A stretch of DNA of 64,000 bases from Achromobacter pestifer (lineage in GTDB: Bacteria; Pseudomonadota; Gammaproteobacteria; Burkholderiales; Burkholderiaceae_B). The stretch is from assembly GCF_902859625.1 (NCBI RefSeq), contig NZ_CADIJX010000004.1:620001-684000 (forward strand), written 5' to 3'. The notes beneath the pieces were generated by a model. It made no database searches. It had not been told where the DNA came from and worked only from the letters and a program-made list of their open reading frames with translations. The translations under genes were made by a program, and so were the position numbers. Positions 9,327 through 19,871 of this stretch are shown here, in pieces. The stretch's first letter is position 1. The number at the start of each line of letters is the position of its first letter.

Positions 9327-11239
9327 TGTTGCACCTTGCCGGTATCGTCGGCGCGCCGCGGCGCATGATTCACGCTGATCGCGCCAACCGCGTGACAAAC
9401 TTGGCCCGGGCTCTGCTCAGCCAATGCCTGATGGTTATGGCGATGGCATTGCTGCTGCTGGGCTGGCAAGCCGCGGCGCACGCTGAAACCGAATTCCTGG
9501 AACCCGAGAAGGCCTTCGTGTTCAGCGCGCAGATGACGGCGCCTGACACGCTGGAGCTGCGCTACAAGGTTGCTCCGGGCTATTACATGTACCGGGAACG
9601 CTTCGGCATCACGATCAGCCCGGCCGGCGCGACGACGCTGGGCGAGGCGGTCTATCCCAAGGGCGAGGTCAAGTACGACCCCACCTTTGAGAAAGACATG
9701 GAGGTCTTTCACAAGGACGTGGTGATCCGCGTGCCGGTCGGCAATGGCGGACAACCTTTCACCCTGACCCTTACCGGCCAGGGTTGCGCGGACGCGGGCC
9801 TGTGCTACCCGCCGATGGACAGCAGCGTGAAGCTGACGCCGGTGGCAGGTGGTTATGCGTTGGCCGGCGGGGCATCGGCGGCGCCGGCGGCGTCCTCGGG
9901 CGGGCTGAGCGCGCTGGTCAATGCGGGCGACACCGGTTTGGCCGATGCGTTGGGCGGCCTGGGTTGGGCCAAGACGGCAGGCGTGTTCCTGCTGTTGGGG
10001 TTGTTGCTGGCGTTCACGCCTTGCGTGCTGCCGATGATTCCCATTTTGTCTTCGATCGTGCTGGGCGGGGTGGCGCAGCCTCGGCCGACGCGCGGGCGGG
10101 GTCTGGCCCTGGCGGCAACCTACGTGCTGGGCATGTCGGTGGTCTACACCGCGCTGGGCGTGGCCGCGGGCCTGAGCGGCGCGGGCTTGGCGGCCTGGTT
10201 GCAGACGCCCTGGATCCTGAGCTTGTTCGCGATCCTGCTGGCGGTGCTGGCGCTGGCGATGTTCGACGCATTCACTTTCCAGATGCCGTCGGGCATCCAG
10301 GCGAAATTGGCTGAGCGTTCATCGCGCGTTCCGGGCGGGCGTTATACCGGTGCGTTGGTGATGGGCGCCTTGTCCGCGCTGATCGTCGGCCCTTGCGTGG
10401 CGGCGCCTTTGGCGGGCGCGCTGCTGTATATCTCGCAGACGGGTGATGTGATCCTGGGCGGGTCGGCACTGTTCGCCATGGCCTGGGGCATGGGTGTGCC
10501 GCTGTTGATCGTGGGCGCGTCCTCCGGCGCGCTGCTGCCCAAGGCCGGCCCCTGGATGGATGGCGTGAAGCGTTTGTTCGGCATGTTGCTGCTGGCCACG
10601 GCCTGGTGGATGCTGATTCCCGTGGTGCCGACCTGGGTGCAGATGACGGGCTGGGCCTTCCTGGCGGTGGTGTCGGCCGTGATGCTGCGGGCGTTTGACG
10701 CCCTGCCGGCGGGTGCTGGCGCGGCGCGCATGTTCGGCAAGGGGCTGGGTCTGCTGCTGGCGCTGGCGGCCGCTGCATGGCTGGTGGGCGCGGCCAGCGG
10801 CGGACGCGATGTGCTGCAACCGCTGTCGCATCTGGCATCGCGCGGCGATGCGCCGTCGGGTGTGGCTGCTACCAATGGCGAAGTCCACTTCACCCGCGTG
10901 CGCAACAACGCCGAACTGGACGCGCTGCTGGCGCAAAGCCGCCAACCGGTCATGCTGGATTTTTACGCTGACTGGTGCGTGTCGTGCCGCGAGATGGAAC
11001 GCTTCACCTTCACCGATCCCGGCGTGGCGCAACGCATGTCTGGCATGCTGCTGGTGCAGGCGGACGTCACGGCAAACAACGCCGACGACCGCGCGCTGCT
11101 CAAGCGCTTCCGCTTGTTCGGCCCGCCGGGCATCATGTTCTTTGAACCGGGTGGCAAGGAATTGCCGGAGGCCCGCGTGGTGGGATTCCAGGACGCCAAG
11201 CGCTTCACGGAATCGCTGGACAAGGTGCTGGTGCGCTGA
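9326..11239 (+). CDS. dsbD: Thiol:disulfide interchange protein DsbD
   Basis: 637 residues. It carries electrons from cytoplasmic thioredoxin across the inner membrane to periplasmic partners, including cytochrome c maturation. After a signal peptide (hydrophobic MALLLLGWQAAAHA, about 37-50) comes the periplasmic N-domain with the GCADAGLCYPP cysteine pair. A polytopic domain follows with the cysteines of TPCVLPMIP and VGPCVAAPL, then a C-terminal thioredoxin domain with WCVSC (about 551-555). Six key cysteines are therefore visible. The ATG overlaps the cutA stop, but the N-terminus is long for a signal peptide, so an internal Met near the hydrophobic stretch may be the true start. Confidence 0.95.
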   Translation: MLHLAGIVGAPRRMIHADRANRVTNLARALLSQCLMVMAMALLLLGWQAAAHAETEFLEPEKAFVFSAQMTAPDTLELRYKVAPGYYMYRERFGITISPAGATTLGEAVYPKGEVKYDPTFEKDMEVFHKDVVIRVPVGNGGQPFTLTLTGQGCADAGLCYPPMDSSVKLTPVAGGYALAGGASAAPAASSGGLSALVNAGDTGLADALGGLGWAKTAGVFLLLGLLLAFTPCVLPMIPILSSIVLGGVAQPRPTRGRGLALAATYVLGMSVVYTALGVAAGLSGAGLAAWLQTPWILSLFAILLAVLALAMFDAFTFQMPSGIQAKLAERSSRVPGGRYTGALVMGALSALIVGPCVAAPLAGALLYISQTGDVILGGSALFAMAWGMGVPLLIVGASSGALLPKAGPWMDGVKRLFGMLLLATAWWMLIPVVPTWVQMTGWAFLAVVSAVMLRAFDALPAGAGAARMFGKGLGLLLALAAAAWLVGAASGGRDVLQPLSHLASRGDAPSGVAATNGEVHFTRVRNNAELDALLAQSRQPVMLDFYADWCVSCREMERFTFTDPGVAQRMSGMLLVQADVTANNADDRALLKRFRLFGPPGIMFFEPGGKELPEARVVGFQDAKRFTESLDKVLVR

Positions 11240-11305
11240 CCCCTGGGCGTATACCATGGCTGCTGCGCCGCGTGGGCGGCGCATCTCCCCTTCAGGCCGG
11301 CGCCC

Positions 11306-13868
<2,563 letters not shown>

Positions 13869-13902
13869 GGATGGGCTTTGGATACGGTTGGTTTCGAGCC
13901 CT

Positions 13903-13912
13903 ATTGTATAAT
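13903..13912. promoter_or_regulatory. Overlapping divergent -10 elements, engB / cytochrome c4
   Basis: ATTGTATAAT reads TATAAT (13907-13912) towards the cytochrome gene and TACAAT (13908 to 13903) towards engB. No good -35 is obvious on either strand, so this is a weak prediction. If used, the cytochrome transcript would have a leader of about 170 bases and engB one of about 30 bases from the GTG start. Confidence 0.35.
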
Positions 13913-14090
13913 CCGGCGTTTGCAACAGTGGTCCCCGTGCGCGGAGCCGTCTTTTTTGCTTACTGTTTAGGTTGCCACGGCAGCCTGTCAGGCAGAATGG
14001 GCAAATGAGGTTCGATACGGTTTTCCAGGGTGTGCGGGGCAGGCGTGGGCGCCTTTTTGCGCCTTGATCGATGCGATCGTCGAGGTCTTC

Positions 14091-14792
14091 ATGAAGCGTG
14101 TGCTGTCCCGGATGTTGGTTGCGAGCGGGCTGTTGCTCGGCGTTTCCACCTTATCTACACCCAGTTTCGCCGCTGACGGCGCTGCGGGCCCCGCCAAGCC
14201 AGATGCCGCCAAGGGCGGGCAACTGTTTGACCAGGGCGATGCCTCTAGAGGCATCATCGCCTGTGCGTCCTGTCATGGCGCGGCGGGCAATAGCACCATC
14301 CCGGTGAACCCTAACCTGGCCGCGCAACCCCACGAATATCTGGCCAAGCAATTGGCCGACTTCCAGGTCAAGCAAGGCGCCAAGCTGCCCGTGCGTAACG
14401 GCGCCGGCGGCAATCCGACCCCAATGACGGCCATGGCGCAGAACCTGACGCCGGCCGACATGCAGAACATTGCGCTGTATCTGGCGCAGCAACCGCTGAA
14501 AGAGCCCGCCACGGCTGGCCAGGAGAAGCTGGTTGATCTGGGTCAAAAGATCTGGCGCGGCGGCTTGCCCGAACGCAATGTCCCGGCCTGCGCGGCGTGT
14601 CACTCTGCAAATGGCGCGGGCATGGCCAGCCAGTACCCCCGCCTGTCGGGCCAGTTCCCCATGTACATCGAAGAGCAGCTCAAGCTGTTCCGCAGTGGCG
14701 ACCGCAAGAACGACATCATGTTCGCTATCGCGGATCGCATGTCGGACGCCGATATCAAGGCGGTGTCTGACTACGCGGCTGGCCTGAGGTAG
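14091..14792 (+). CDS. Cytochrome c4-type dihaem cytochrome c
   Basis: 233 residues. A Sec signal peptide (MKRVLSRMLVASGLLLGVST, cleavage near SFAA) is followed by two class-I cytochrome c domains with haem motifs CASCH (58-62) and CAACH (167-171). Such proteins carry electrons to terminal oxidases in the periplasm. The frame is open nine codons further up, but this ATG gives the signal peptide and has CGAGG 5 bases upstream. It lies before resB-ccsB, whose products attach the haem, and is followed by a terminator. Confidence 0.93.
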   Translation: MKRVLSRMLVASGLLLGVSTLSTPSFAADGAAGPAKPDAAKGGQLFDQGDASRGIIACASCHGAAGNSTIPVNPNLAAQPHEYLAKQLADFQVKQGAKLPVRNGAGGNPTPMTAMAQNLTPADMQNIALYLAQQPLKEPATAGQEKLVDLGQKIWRGGLPERNVPACAACHSANGAGMASQYPRLSGQFPMYIEEQLKLFRSGDRKNDIMFAIADRMSDADIKAVSDYAAGLR

Positions 14793-14842
14793 GCCCAAGC
14801 CCGCTACACGCGCGGCTGGTTCCGCGTTCACGCAACTTGAGT

Positions 14843-14865
14843 ACAACGGAACCTGTTTCCGTTGT
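14843..14865 (+). other. Stable hairpin in the resB leader
   Basis: ACAACGGAA (14843-14851) pairs perfectly with TTCCGTTGT (14857-14865) around a 5-base loop. It lies 13 bases before the terminator-like stem at 14879-14911. No T run follows, so on its own it is not a terminator. The pair could act as alternative structures controlling resB, or the hairpin may protect the 3' end of the cytochrome mRNA. Confidence 0.5.
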
Positions 14866-14874
14866 GCGCTGTCT

Positions 14875-14916
14875 ATGAGGGGGGTAGCCGATTGCGCGGC
14901 CCCCCTTTTTTCATGA
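14875..14916 (+). CDS. Possible 13-residue leader peptide overlapping resB
   Basis: A short open frame encodes MRGVADCAAPLFS and stops with TGA. The stop overlaps the resB ATG (ATGA), the usual geometry of translational coupling. It runs through the whole terminator-like stem and its T run, so a ribosome translating it would disrupt the hairpin. No convincing Shine-Dalgarno precedes its ATG, and such short frames occur by chance, so confidence is low. Confidence 0.3.
   Translation: MRGVADCAAPLFS
14879..14911 (+). terminator. Terminator-like stem abutting the resB start codon
   Basis: GGGGGG (14879-14884) pairs with CCCCCC (14900-14905), with CCG/CGG able to pair inside the loop, and six T follow (14906-14911). 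The T run ends one base before the resB ATG at 14913. This would normally be read as the end of the cytochrome c4 transcript, but its position leaves no room for a separate resB ribosome-binding site. Confidence 0.7.
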
Positions 14917-16991
14917 ATTCAACTCGAACCCATACCCGCCCCTCTCTGCGTAGCCTGCCTGGCGACCTCTTCGAACTGATGGGTTCGATGCGTTTCGCCG
15001 TCAGTCTGCTGATGTTCATCTGCGTAGCGAGCCTGGTCGGGACCGTGTTGCAGCAGAACCGCTCGTCCAGCAACTACATCGACCAGTTCGGCCCGTTCTG
15101 GTTCGAGGTGTTCGACAAATTCTCGATCTGGCACGTCTACAACAGCTGGTGGTTTCTGCTGATCATGGCGTTCCTGGTCGTGTCGACCTCGGTCTGCCTG
15201 ATCCGCAATGCGCCCAAGATGCTGCGCGATGCGCGTTCGTTCCGCGAACACGTGCGGGCCAGCAGCCTGCGGGCCTTCCCGCACCGCGTGGAAACCGCCG
15301 AACCCACGGATGTGCCGCAGACCGCGGCCGGGCTGAAGTCGCTGCTGGAGCGCCTGGGCTATGCCGTGCGTGAACGCAAGGACGGCGACGGCGTGATGCT
15401 GGCCGCCAAAAAGGGCAGCGCCAACCGGCTGGGCTATGTGTTTGCCCATGCGGCAATGGTCATCATCTGTATCGGCGGCTTGCTGGACAGCGAATTGCCC
15501 GTGCGCCTGCAAGTCATGCTGGGCGGCAAGAAGCCCATCGTTGAAAACATGCTGATTTCGGAAGTGCCGGAAAGCGGCCGCTTGTCGGTGGACAACCCGA
15601 GCTTCCGCGCCAGCGTGCTGGTGCCCGAAGGCGGCCAGGCCAGCACCGCGGTCGTCATGGTGGGCGACGGCGCCCTGGTGCAGCCGATGCCTTTCACGTT
15701 GAAGTTGAAGAAATTCATCGTCGACTACTACTCCACCGGCATGCCCAGCCGTTTTGCCAGCGAAGTCGAAGTCACCGACCCCGATACCGGCAAGACGTTC
15801 GATTCCACCATCGAAGTCAACGAGCCGCTGCGATTCAAGGGCATGACGGTCTATCAGTCCAGTTTTGACGACGGCGGCAGCACGGTGGTCCTGAAGGGCT
15901 ATCCCCTGGTGGGCGCCGGCGGCGCCACATTCACCGTTGACGGTACGGTGGGCAAGACCAGCGAAGTAACCGCTCACACATCGGGTGGCCCGCGCAGCAT
16001 GGGCGTGGAGATCACGGCGATGCGCCCGATCAATGTGGAAGATCTGACGCGGGGCGACCCGAAGGGCGCCAATCAGAGTTTCGCTGAGCACGTGGCGTCG
16101 GTGTCTGGCAGCGCGGCAGGCAAGAAGAACGAGAATCTGCGCAACGTAGGCCCCAGTGTCGAATACAAGCTGATCGACGACGCGGGCCAGGCCCACGAAT
16201 TCCAGAATTACATGCTGCCCGTTGAACTGGACGGCGCCAGCGTGTTCCTGGCCGGTGTGCGCAGCAATGCGTCGGAGCCGTTCCGCTATCTGCGGATTCC
16301 GGCCGACGATGACAGCTCGATCGCCGAATTCATGCGCCTGCGCGCAACCTTGGCCGACCCGGCCGCGCGCCAGGAAGCGGCCCGCCGCTTCGCCGAGCGC
16401 AACAGCCCGTCGGGCGCCGACCGCCAGCCCTTGCAGACGGCCGCCGAGCGCGCGTTGGAGACCTTCTCGTCGGGTGGCCTGCAAGCCGTGGCCGCCTTCC
16501 TGCAAGCCAACACGCCCGCCGCCGACCTGGAGCGCGCGGCCGACGTGGTGATCCGCCTGATCGGCGCCAGCATGAACGAACTGCGCGCCATCGAACGCGA
16601 GCGCGCGGGCCTGCCCGCCGTGGCGGTCGAAGGGCCGGAAGGGGAACGTGCGGTGGTCTGGTCGCGTCTGGCCGTGGCGGCGTTGTCGGATCTGACGGTG
16701 TATCCGGCGCCGGTCTTCCTGTCGCTGGCGGATTTCAACCATGTGCAGGCCAGCGTGTTTCAGGTCAGCCGCACGCCCGGCAAGAACACCGTCTACCTGG
16801 GCAGCTTGTTGTTGGTCCTGGGGGTGTTCTCGATGTTCTATATTCGAGATCGCCGTATCTGGATCTGGGTCAAGCCGCATGACGGCGGCAGCAGTGTCTT
16901 GGCGGCCATGACGTCCCAGAAGCGTACACTCGACTTCAATCAAGAGTTTGAACGCTTCAAGCAGGCGCTGCTGCGCCAGAAGAGGTCTTAA
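14913..16991 (+). CDS. resB: Cytochrome c biogenesis protein ResB (Ccs1)
   Basis: 692 residues from this ATG. It is the large partner of CcsB/CcsA in system II, which delivers reduced haem and apocytochrome for covalent attachment outside the membrane. Three N-terminal membrane segments are visible: about 29-50 (RFAVSLLMFICVASLVGTVL), about 75-95, and near HAAMVIICIGGLLDS. A long periplasmic region and a C-terminal membrane segment (YLGSLLLVLGVFSMFYI) follow. The true start is uncertain: no Shine-Dalgarno precedes the ATG, and in-frame TTG codons lie upstream across the terminator. ccsB follows after 9 bases. Confidence 0.95.
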   Translation: MNSTRTHTRPSLRSLPGDLFELMGSMRFAVSLLMFICVASLVGTVLQQNRSSSNYIDQFGPFWFEVFDKFSIWHVYNSWWFLLIMAFLVVSTSVCLIRNAPKMLRDARSFREHVRASSLRAFPHRVETAEPTDVPQTAAGLKSLLERLGYAVRERKDGDGVMLAAKKGSANRLGYVFAHAAMVIICIGGLLDSELPVRLQVMLGGKKPIVENMLISEVPESGRLSVDNPSFRASVLVPEGGQASTAVVMVGDGALVQPMPFTLKLKKFIVDYYSTGMPSRFASEVEVTDPDTGKTFDSTIEVNEPLRFKGMTVYQSSFDDGGSTVVLKGYPLVGAGGATFTVDGTVGKTSEVTAHTSGGPRSMGVEITAMRPINVEDLTRGDPKGANQSFAEHVASVSGSAAGKKNENLRNVGPSVEYKLIDDAGQAHEFQNYMLPVELDGASVFLAGVRSNASEPFRYLRIPADDDSSIAEFMRLRATLADPAARQEAARRFAERNSPSGADRQPLQTAAERALETFSSGGLQAVAAFLQANTPAADLERAADVVIRLIGASMNELRAIERERAGLPAVAVEGPEGERAVVWSRLAVAALSDLTVYPAPVFLSLADFNHVQASVFQVSRTPGKNTVYLGSLLLVLGVFSMFYIRDRRIWIWVKPHDGGSSVLAAMTSQKRTLDFNQEFERFKQALLRQKRS

Positions 16992-17000
16992 GGTTTATTT

Positions 17001-18368
17001 ATGTCGACTACGACCACTACGCACCCCTCGTCGCCCGAAGCGCTGAACGCGCAGCCGGACGCGCTCTGGCAGGATGGCCTGTCGGAAACCGGCGATAGCC
17101 GCCTTCGGCGCGGCAAGCCTGACTGGACGGACCTCGTCTTCTTCTTGTTGCTGTCGGTGGGCGCAGGTTTCGCGCTGACCCGTCACGGCAACGCGATGGA
17201 CTATTACGAAAAGCTCATCCTTTGCGGCACGGTGCCCGCGCTGGCCTGGCTGGGCTGGCTGTGGCGTCCGCTACGCCATTTGATGATCGCCTGTGCGATC
17301 TCGGCCGGACTGGCCTTGATGCTCTATGGCAATGATCTGGCGCGCGCCGAACAGGTGTTCTTCCTGAAGTACCTGTTCTCGTCCCAGTCCGCCATCTTGT
17401 GGATGAGCGCGCTGTTCGCCTTGGCGATGGTCTGCTACTGGATCGGCGTCTTCAGCCCCACGGCTGCGTGGCTGGGCACGGCGCTGACCTGGGGTGCGGT
17501 CTTCGCGGGCGTGACGGGCTTGCTGGTCCGCTGGCGCGAAGGCCACCTGATGGGCCCTGACCTGGGCCACATCCCGGTCAGCAACCTGTACGAAGTGTTC
17601 GTGCTGTTCTCGTTGATCACGGCGTTGTTCTACCTGTATTACGAACGCAAATACGCCACGCGCGCACTCGGTGGCTTCGTGCTGCTGGTGGTGACGTCGG
17701 CCGTGGTGTTCCTGCTGTGGTATTCGTTCACGCGCGATGCCGGACAGATCCAGCCGCTGGTGCCGGCCTTGAAGAGCTGGTGGATGAAACTGCACGTGCC
17801 GGCCAACTTCATTGGCTACGGCACGTTCTCGTTGGCGGCGATGGTGGGTTTTGCCTATCTGGTCAAGCAGCACGGGCAGACGACTTCGTGGGCCAAGTTG
17901 GCGCCGCTGTTCATCCTGGGCGTGCTGCTGTGCGCCGAGCCGATGGTGTTCCGCAGCGATGGCCTGTCGGCTACCTGGATGCTGTATTTCGGCGTGGGCG
18001 CCGTGATCGTGGGCGCGATCCTGCTGGGCCGCCGCCGCATCGCCGCCGCGCTGCCTTCGCTGGAGGTGCTGGACGACATCATGTATCGCGCCATCGCGAT
18101 CGGCTTCGCCTTCTTCACGGTGGCAACCATCCTGGGCGCGTTGTGGGCGGCTGACGCCTGGGGCGCGTACTGGCAGTGGGACCCCAAGGAAACCTGGGCG
18201 CTGATCGTCTGGCTGAACTATGCGGCCTGGTTGCACATGCGCCTGATCAAGGGCCTGCGCGGCACCATGGCGGCCTACTGGGCGCTGATGGGCCTGCTGA
18301 TCACGGGCTTTGCATTCCTGGGCGTGAATATGTTCCTGTCCGGGCTGCATTCCTACGGACAGCTGTAA
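17001..18368 (+). CDS. ccsB: Cytochrome c biogenesis protein CcsB/CcsA (haem handling)
   Basis: 455 residues with about eight to ten membrane segments. The haem-handling tryptophan-rich motif WGAYWQWDPKETWALI sits near the C-terminus (about 390-405). Histidines in LHVPANFIGYG and GLHSYGQL are likely haem ligands. It forms the system II synthase with ResB, just upstream. The first 30 residues are Ser/Thr-rich and cytoplasmic. It ends 15 bases before the opposing DUF4150 gene, which is the left edge of the T6SS block. Confidence 0.95.
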   Translation: MSTTTTTHPSSPEALNAQPDALWQDGLSETGDSRLRRGKPDWTDLVFFLLLSVGAGFALTRHGNAMDYYEKLILCGTVPALAWLGWLWRPLRHLMIACAISAGLALMLYGNDLARAEQVFFLKYLFSSQSAILWMSALFALAMVCYWIGVFSPTAAWLGTALTWGAVFAGVTGLLVRWREGHLMGPDLGHIPVSNLYEVFVLFSLITALFYLYYERKYATRALGGFVLLVVTSAVVFLLWYSFTRDAGQIQPLVPALKSWWMKLHVPANFIGYGTFSLAAMVGFAYLVKQHGQTTSWAKLAPLFILGVLLCAEPMVFRSDGLSATWMLYFGVGAVIVGAILLGRRRIAAALPSLEVLDDIMYRAIAIGFAFFTVATILGALWAADAWGAYWQWDPKETWALIVWLNYAAWLHMRLIKGLRGTMAAYWALMGLLITGFAFLGVNMFLSGLHSYGQL

Positions 18369-18383
18369 TCGCGGGCGAGGGGG

Positions 18384-18767
18384 TCACGCTGCCAGCACGA
18401 ACATTTTCGGCTGCGGCGAGAACACCTGGATGCCCGGCGCATTGACGTTGTTCTGCAAGGTCAGGCTGGTCATGCGGACGATCGGCATGGCGCGTACCAA
18501 CATGCGGTACGCGCCCGTTATATAGCGCGATTGGCCCATGAAGGTCTGCGAGATCACGCCTCCGCCCACGCCAGCCGTGTCGCCCAGCGTGACCGGCACC
18601 GGCGTGGCCAGATTGTGCACCGGTGCGCACATCAGCCACACATTCCAGACCACGGGAATGCCCATCGACGACGTTGCTGCGTCGATATGCGGCAGTGGCG
18701 GCACGGGCGTCTTGCAGACGTCGGGAAATCCCAGGGCCAGACCGGGCAACTGGCAGACTGCGAGCAT
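18384..18767 (-). CDS. DUF4150 PAAR-like spike tip protein
   Basis: 127 residues matching the DUF4150 (PAAR-like) type. The N-terminus has FPDVCKTPVPPLPHIDAATS, followed by glycine-rich turns (TLGDTAGVGGGVISQTFMG). Such proteins cap the VgrG trimer and can carry or recruit effectors. No toxin extension is attached: the chain ends 10 residues after FSPQPK. It is the last gene of the minus-strand arm vgrG - TM protein - DUF2169/pentapeptide - pentapeptide - DUF4150, and is convergent with ccsB. Confidence 0.82.
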   Translation of the reverse strand: MLAVCQLPGLALGFPDVCKTPVPPLPHIDAATSSMGIPVVWNVWLMCAPVHNLATPVPVTLGDTAGVGGGVISQTFMGQSRYITGAYRMLVRAMPIVRMTSLTLQNNVNAPGIQVFSPQPKMFVLAA

Positions 18768-18812
18768 GTTCCTTCTCCTATGTCGTGGCGGCGCGGCGTA
18801 GCCGTGCCGAGA

Positions 18813-19871
18813 TCAGATAGCGGCGCGCCCCGCCGACCAAAGCTCAGCTTCCAGCAGGGGCGCGTCGTTTTCGATGATGCCGTGGCGCTGTGTCCATTGC
18901 GCGCCGCGGGTCAGCGCGCGATGCATGCGCGTGCGCATGAAAGCGGCGTCGCGCAGGTCGGCGCTGCTCAGGTCGGCCAGCGAGAAATCGGCGTCGGCCA
19001 GGTTGGCGCCGCGAAAGTCGGTACCGGCGCAGCGCGCGCGCTGGAAGATGGACAGGCACAGGCTGGCGCCTTGCAGGCAGGCGCCGTCCAGGATCGCCTC
19101 GGCCCAGATGGCGCCGTCAAAGCAGCCGCCTTGCAGGTTGGCGCCGCTCAGATCCGCCTGGGGAAAGAGGCCCTGGGGGGCGGATGCGCCCGTGAAGCGC
19201 GCGCCGCGCAGGGACGCGCCCTTGAAGCCCGCCTGGCGCAGGTCGGTATTGCGGAAGTCCGCCGCATCCAGCTGGCAATCGGTGAAATGGCACAGCGGGT
19301 AGGCCTGGCCGTCAAAGTCCTGTTCCGAGAGATTGCATTCGATGAACATCGTGCTCTCGGCAGTGGCGCCCGCCAGATTGATGCTGCGCAGGTCCAGTTG
19401 ATGAAACAGGGTGAAGCTCATCCGGACTTGAGACAGGTTCGCGCGCGCCAAGGTGCCGCGCGAGATCACGGCGCGGTCCAGGCGGGCGGCCTGCAATGAC
19501 GCCCCGTCGAGCGAGGTGCCGTTGAAGGTCGATTCGCCAAGCATGGTCTGTTCCAGATTGGCACCATCCAGATCGCATTCCGTGAAGCTGGCTCCGTGGA
19601 TCTGGCTGCGGCTGAGCGTCGCGCCCGCGGCGCGGCAGCGGAACAGCCGTGCCATGTCCAGCTTGGCGCCGCTGGCCTCCCAGCGCGTCATGGCGCAGTC
19701 GATGAACTGGCTGTCCTGTAGCTGGCAACCGGTCATCCGCGTGCCGCTGAAGTCCACGTGGTCGAAAAACGCGCCAGACAGGTCCAGGCCGGAGAGATCC
19801 GCGCCGGCCAGACTGAGGTGCTCAATCGGTTCGCCATGGTGCACGCGGTCCAACAGTTGATCGAGGTTCAT
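18813..19871 (-). CDS. Pentapeptide-repeat protein, T6SS cargo-arm
   Basis: 352 residues, almost entirely A(D/N)Lxx-type pentapeptides from about residue 20 to 320 (for example LSLAGADLSGLDLSGAFF), predicted to form a right-handed square beta-helix of roughly 15 coils. The C-terminal 35 residues (starting ALTRGAQWTQRHG) leave the repeat. The start overlaps the stop of the upstream DUF2169 fusion by 4 bases (ATGA), so the two are coupled. Pentapeptide helices can mimic DNA, as in Qnr and MfpA, or serve as scaffolds. A role as effector, adaptor or spike part is inferred from context only. Confidence 0.85.
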   Translation of the reverse strand: MNLDQLLDRVHHGEPIEHLSLAGADLSGLDLSGAFFDHVDFSGTRMTGCQLQDSQFIDCAMTRWEASGAKLDMARLFRCRAAGATLSRSQIHGASFTECDLDGANLEQTMLGESTFNGTSLDGASLQAARLDRAVISRGTLARANLSQVRMSFTLFHQLDLRSINLAGATAESTMFIECNLSEQDFDGQAYPLCHFTDCQLDAADFRNTDLRQAGFKGASLRGARFTGASAPQGLFPQADLSGANLQGGCFDGAIWAEAILDGACLQGASLCLSIFQRARCAGTDFRGANLADADFSLADLSSADLRDAAFMRTRMHRALTRGAQWTQRHGIIENDAPLLEAELWSAGRAAI

